Assembly (NCBI RefSeq): GCF_904424705.1
Contig: NZ_CAJGBF010000004.1
Span: 62,001-126,000, forward strand
Reading direction: 5' to 3'
From: Rossellomorea arthrocnemi
GTDB lineage: Bacteria > Bacillota > Bacilli > Bacillales > Bacillaceae_B
Length of the DNA: 64,000 nt
Made by a program: the position numbers and the translations under genes. How positions within the stretch are numbered: the stretch's first letter is position 1; each line of letters starts with the position of its first letter. The notes under the pieces are model-generated. The model saw only the letters and a list, made by a program, of their open reading frames with translations. It had not been told where the DNA came from and ran no database searches. This document shows positions 63,548-64,000 of the stretch, piece after piece.

Positions 63548-64000
63548 ATGTTATATACAAGAAGTTGGATCGATCAACATTTGGAAGAACTTACTCCCTG
63601 GCAGCAAACAGCTTTTACTCAATTCTCGGCATTGATGTGTGATGAAGAGCATCCGTATCCATGCGTACCAGGTAAACAAGGCTTTCAGGAAGATACATTG
63701 CGTTTCGGCTTTGCAGAAGATCCCAGAAAGGATGCGGCATCGGAAAAACTGGTTTCTTTATTAAAACAATACGGGTGTATTTCAAGGGGGACAGGGAAAT
63801 ACGCATCTCTTGTTGTGTTTTTTAATACCGGCGAAATGACAGGATACGATCATTCCGTGGAATCGTATCAAACAATATTCTGGAATTTGTTAAATCGTGT
63901 ACACAGGTCGGATGATATGTCTTGGCCGGATGATATCGCAACGGATCCCCACGATCACACATGGGAGTTTTGTTTTGATGGTGAACCATATTTTGCATTC
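63548..64000 (+). CDS. YqcI/YcgG family protein (cut by window end)
   Basis: Open frame from ATG 63548, with GGAGG upstream, to the window edge (151 codons). It contains HPYPCVPGKQGFQEDTLRFG, the FPC-type motif of the YqcI/YcgG family, and a later ETGYDHS-like region (EMTGYDHSVESYQTIFWNLL). The final CPF motif expected near the C-terminus lies outside the window. Function of the family is unknown. Confidence 0.82.
   Translation, partial: MLYTRSWIDQHLEELTPWQQTAFTQFSALMCDEEHPYPCVPGKQGFQEDTLRFGFAEDPRKDAASEKLVSLLKQYGCISRGTGKYASLVVFFNTGEMTGYDHSVESYQTIFWNLLNRVHRSDDMSWPDDIATDPHDHTWEFCFDGEPYFAF

Overview
The window comes from a low-GC, aerobic, endospore-forming member of the Bacillaceae. Evidence: a qox-type cytochrome oxidase operon, a GerA/GerB/GerC germination operon, SleB, a CotF-like coat protein, an S-box riboswitch, a Fur box, CopY-type copper control and SipW/TasA. 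The genus is not fixed by the sequence (inference: Bacillus or Rossellomorea-like). No rRNA, tRNA, IS transposase, prophage or CRISPR array was seen.

Layout. 1-4.6 kb: end of a sensor kinase gene (minus) and a copper-resistance block (ydhK, then copY-copZ-copA behind two perfect cop boxes). 5-9 kb: qoxABCD quinol oxidase. 9.1-10.8 kb: a Fur-box-controlled pair (siderophore-type acyltransferase and esterase). 10.8-13.1 kb: a VOC-fold protein and aspartase. 13.1-13.7 kb: a decayed gene.

13.7-56.7 kb is the striking part: an extracellular-protease island. It holds six large secreted subtilases (called S8-1 to S8-6 here), interleaved with six HTH regulators with long helical-repeat C-termini (R1 to R6), a germination operon (gerA-gerB-gerC), sleB, sipW-tasA and a stand-alone lipoprotein that consists of little more than a subtilase propeptide (inhibitor I9) domain. 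Five of the six subtilases (about 1,356-1,391 residues) share signal peptide, I9 propeptide, S8 catalytic domain with PA insert, Fn3-like domain, cohesin-like domain, carboxypeptidase-regulatory-like domain, dockerin and a short conserved C-terminal helix. Both halves of a cohesin-dockerin pair thus lie in the same protein. S8-4 lacks this C-terminal apparatus.

Two candidate regulatory codes can be read by eye. First, AATTTGAT-N24-ATCAAAT occurs exactly three times, upstream of R2, S8-2 and R4, with identical spacing. Second, a C-run (CCC to CCCCCC) sits one or two bases before the -35 position of promoters for S8-1, S8-3, S8-5, S8-6, R5, R6 and sipW-tasA. Together these suggest a self-regulated secreted-proteolysis system with its own surface inhibitor and matrix fibre module (inference).

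57-64 kb is ordinary chromosome: a DUF2254 membrane protein, an S-box riboswitch controlling homoserine dehydrogenase and aspartate kinase, an L,D-transpeptidase, a CotF-like coat protein, a LysE-type exporter and the start of a YqcI/YcgG-family gene cut by the window end.
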